From assembly GCA_959021945.1 (NCBI GenBank), contig CAUEYG010000136.1:1-5545 (forward strand): DNA of 5,545 bases, read 5' to 3'. The position numbers and the translations under genes are program-made. Shown piece by piece: positions 5,241-5,545 of this stretch (within the stretch, counting starts at the first letter, position 1; every line of letters starts with the position of its first letter). This DNA comes from an uncultured Eubacteriales bacterium (GTDB taxonomy: Bacteria > Bacillota > Clostridia > Peptostreptococcales > Anaerovoracaceae). The notes under the pieces were generated by a model. It saw only the letters and a program-made list of their open reading frames with translations, had not been told where the DNA came from and ran no database searches.

Positions 5241-5545
5241 ATGGAATATTTTAAAAATTTTGTTTTTGGTGCTCTCATCGGTATTGCTAATGCAATTCCC
5301 GGGGTCAGTGGAGGTACAATGGCTGTTATACTCAATATATATGACCAAATTTTATATGCAGTCAGTTTAAAAAACCTAAAAAAGCATTTATGTTTTCTGA
5401 TTCCTTTGGCTCTGGGTGCAGTGACTGGAATCTTTGTCCTCAGTAACATAATCGTCTCACTGATGGATTCTCATGCTATGCTGCTAAATTTTTGTTTTAT
5501 TGGCCTGGTCTTGGGAAGCATTCCTTCGATTTATAAGAAGGCAAG
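5241..5545 (+). CDS. popT: DUF368 membrane protein, undecaprenyl-phosphate translocase (PopT family), N-terminal part cut by the window end
   Basis: The open frame runs off the window after 101 residues with no stop. DUF368/PopT proteins are polytopic membrane proteins reported to return undecaprenyl phosphate, the lipid carrier for peptidoglycan and other wall polymers, from the outer to the inner leaflet. The diagnostic signature is ANAIPGVSGGTMAVILNIYD at residues 16-35 (family pattern PGVSGGT followed by a short helix and a Y-[DE] pair). Hydrophobic segments are at about 7-33, 52-75 and 80-95. ATG 5241 is preferred: AGGA (5229-5232) lies 8 nt upstream, whereas the in-frame ATG at 5232 has no ribosome binding site and adds only MII. 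It is divergent from patA. The family call is firm; full length (usually near 270-300 residues) cannot be checked here. Confidence 0.88.
   Translation, partial: MEYFKNFVFGALIGIANAIPGVSGGTMAVILNIYDQILYAVSLKNLKKHLCFLIPLALGAVTGIFVLSNIIVSLMDSHAMLLNFCFIGLVLGSIPSIYKKA

Noticed and set aside
5219..5449. 76-codon minus-strand frame at the right end
   Set aside because: Antisense to the DUF368 gene, whose plus frame carries the PGVSGGT signature and stays open to the window end.

Overview
This window most likely comes from a low-to-mid GC Bacillota chromosome of the class Clostridia. The strong AAGGAGG-type ribosome binding sites, the TTG start with a good Shine-Dalgarno, the small acidic lipoprotein, the Hol-Tox type I toxin and the amine-catabolism genes all fit an amino-acid- or amine-fermenting anaerobe. 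A family-level placement (for example Anaerovoracaceae) is only a guess.

Layout, left to right. (1) Bases 1-947, minus strand: the N-terminal part of an RNase R gene. Its frame meets two TAA codons (36-38 and 18-20) while the protein homology continues through and beyond them. The start lacks both a ribosome binding site and the usual N-terminal helix-turn-helix, so the gene looks like a pseudogene. (2) 1043-1076: an intrinsic terminator for the next gene. (3) 1094-1372, minus: a 92-residue lipoprotein with an acidic 11-residue repeat; the start is best placed at TTG 1372. (4) 1479-2897, minus: an aldehyde dehydrogenase with a full catalytic set. (5) 3047-3350: a compact type I toxin-antitoxin locus. 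It has a perfect 17-bp palindrome, a hairpin covering the toxin ribosome binding site, a 27-residue Hol-Tox peptide on plus, a shared hairpin terminator, and a roughly 100-nt antisense RNA on minus driven by a near-consensus promoter. This locus is too short for ordinary gene calling. (6) 3403-3430: the terminator of patA. (7) 3466-4854, minus: putrescine aminotransferase. (8) 4855-5240: a T-tract-rich divergent regulatory region with a sigma-54-like promoter facing patA and a sigma-A-like promoter facing popT. (9) 5241 to the window end, plus: the N-terminal 101 residues of a DUF368/PopT undecaprenyl-phosphate translocase.

How they work together. PatA moves an amino group from putrescine to 2-oxoglutarate, giving 4-aminobutanal. 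The aldehyde dehydrogenase on the same strand could oxidise that to 4-aminobutanoate (GABA). This pairing is inferred from adjacency and family. The two genes are about 570 bp apart, each with its own strong ribosome binding site, and patA has its own terminator, so they are probably separate transcripts. A similar motif, TTGARTC(T)GATAGC, occurs upstream of both and may point to co-regulation. The toxin-antitoxin element sits between them, with its antisense RNA on the same strand as patA. The most notable points are the toxin-antitoxin locus, the double-stop rnr and the possible sigma-54 control of patA.
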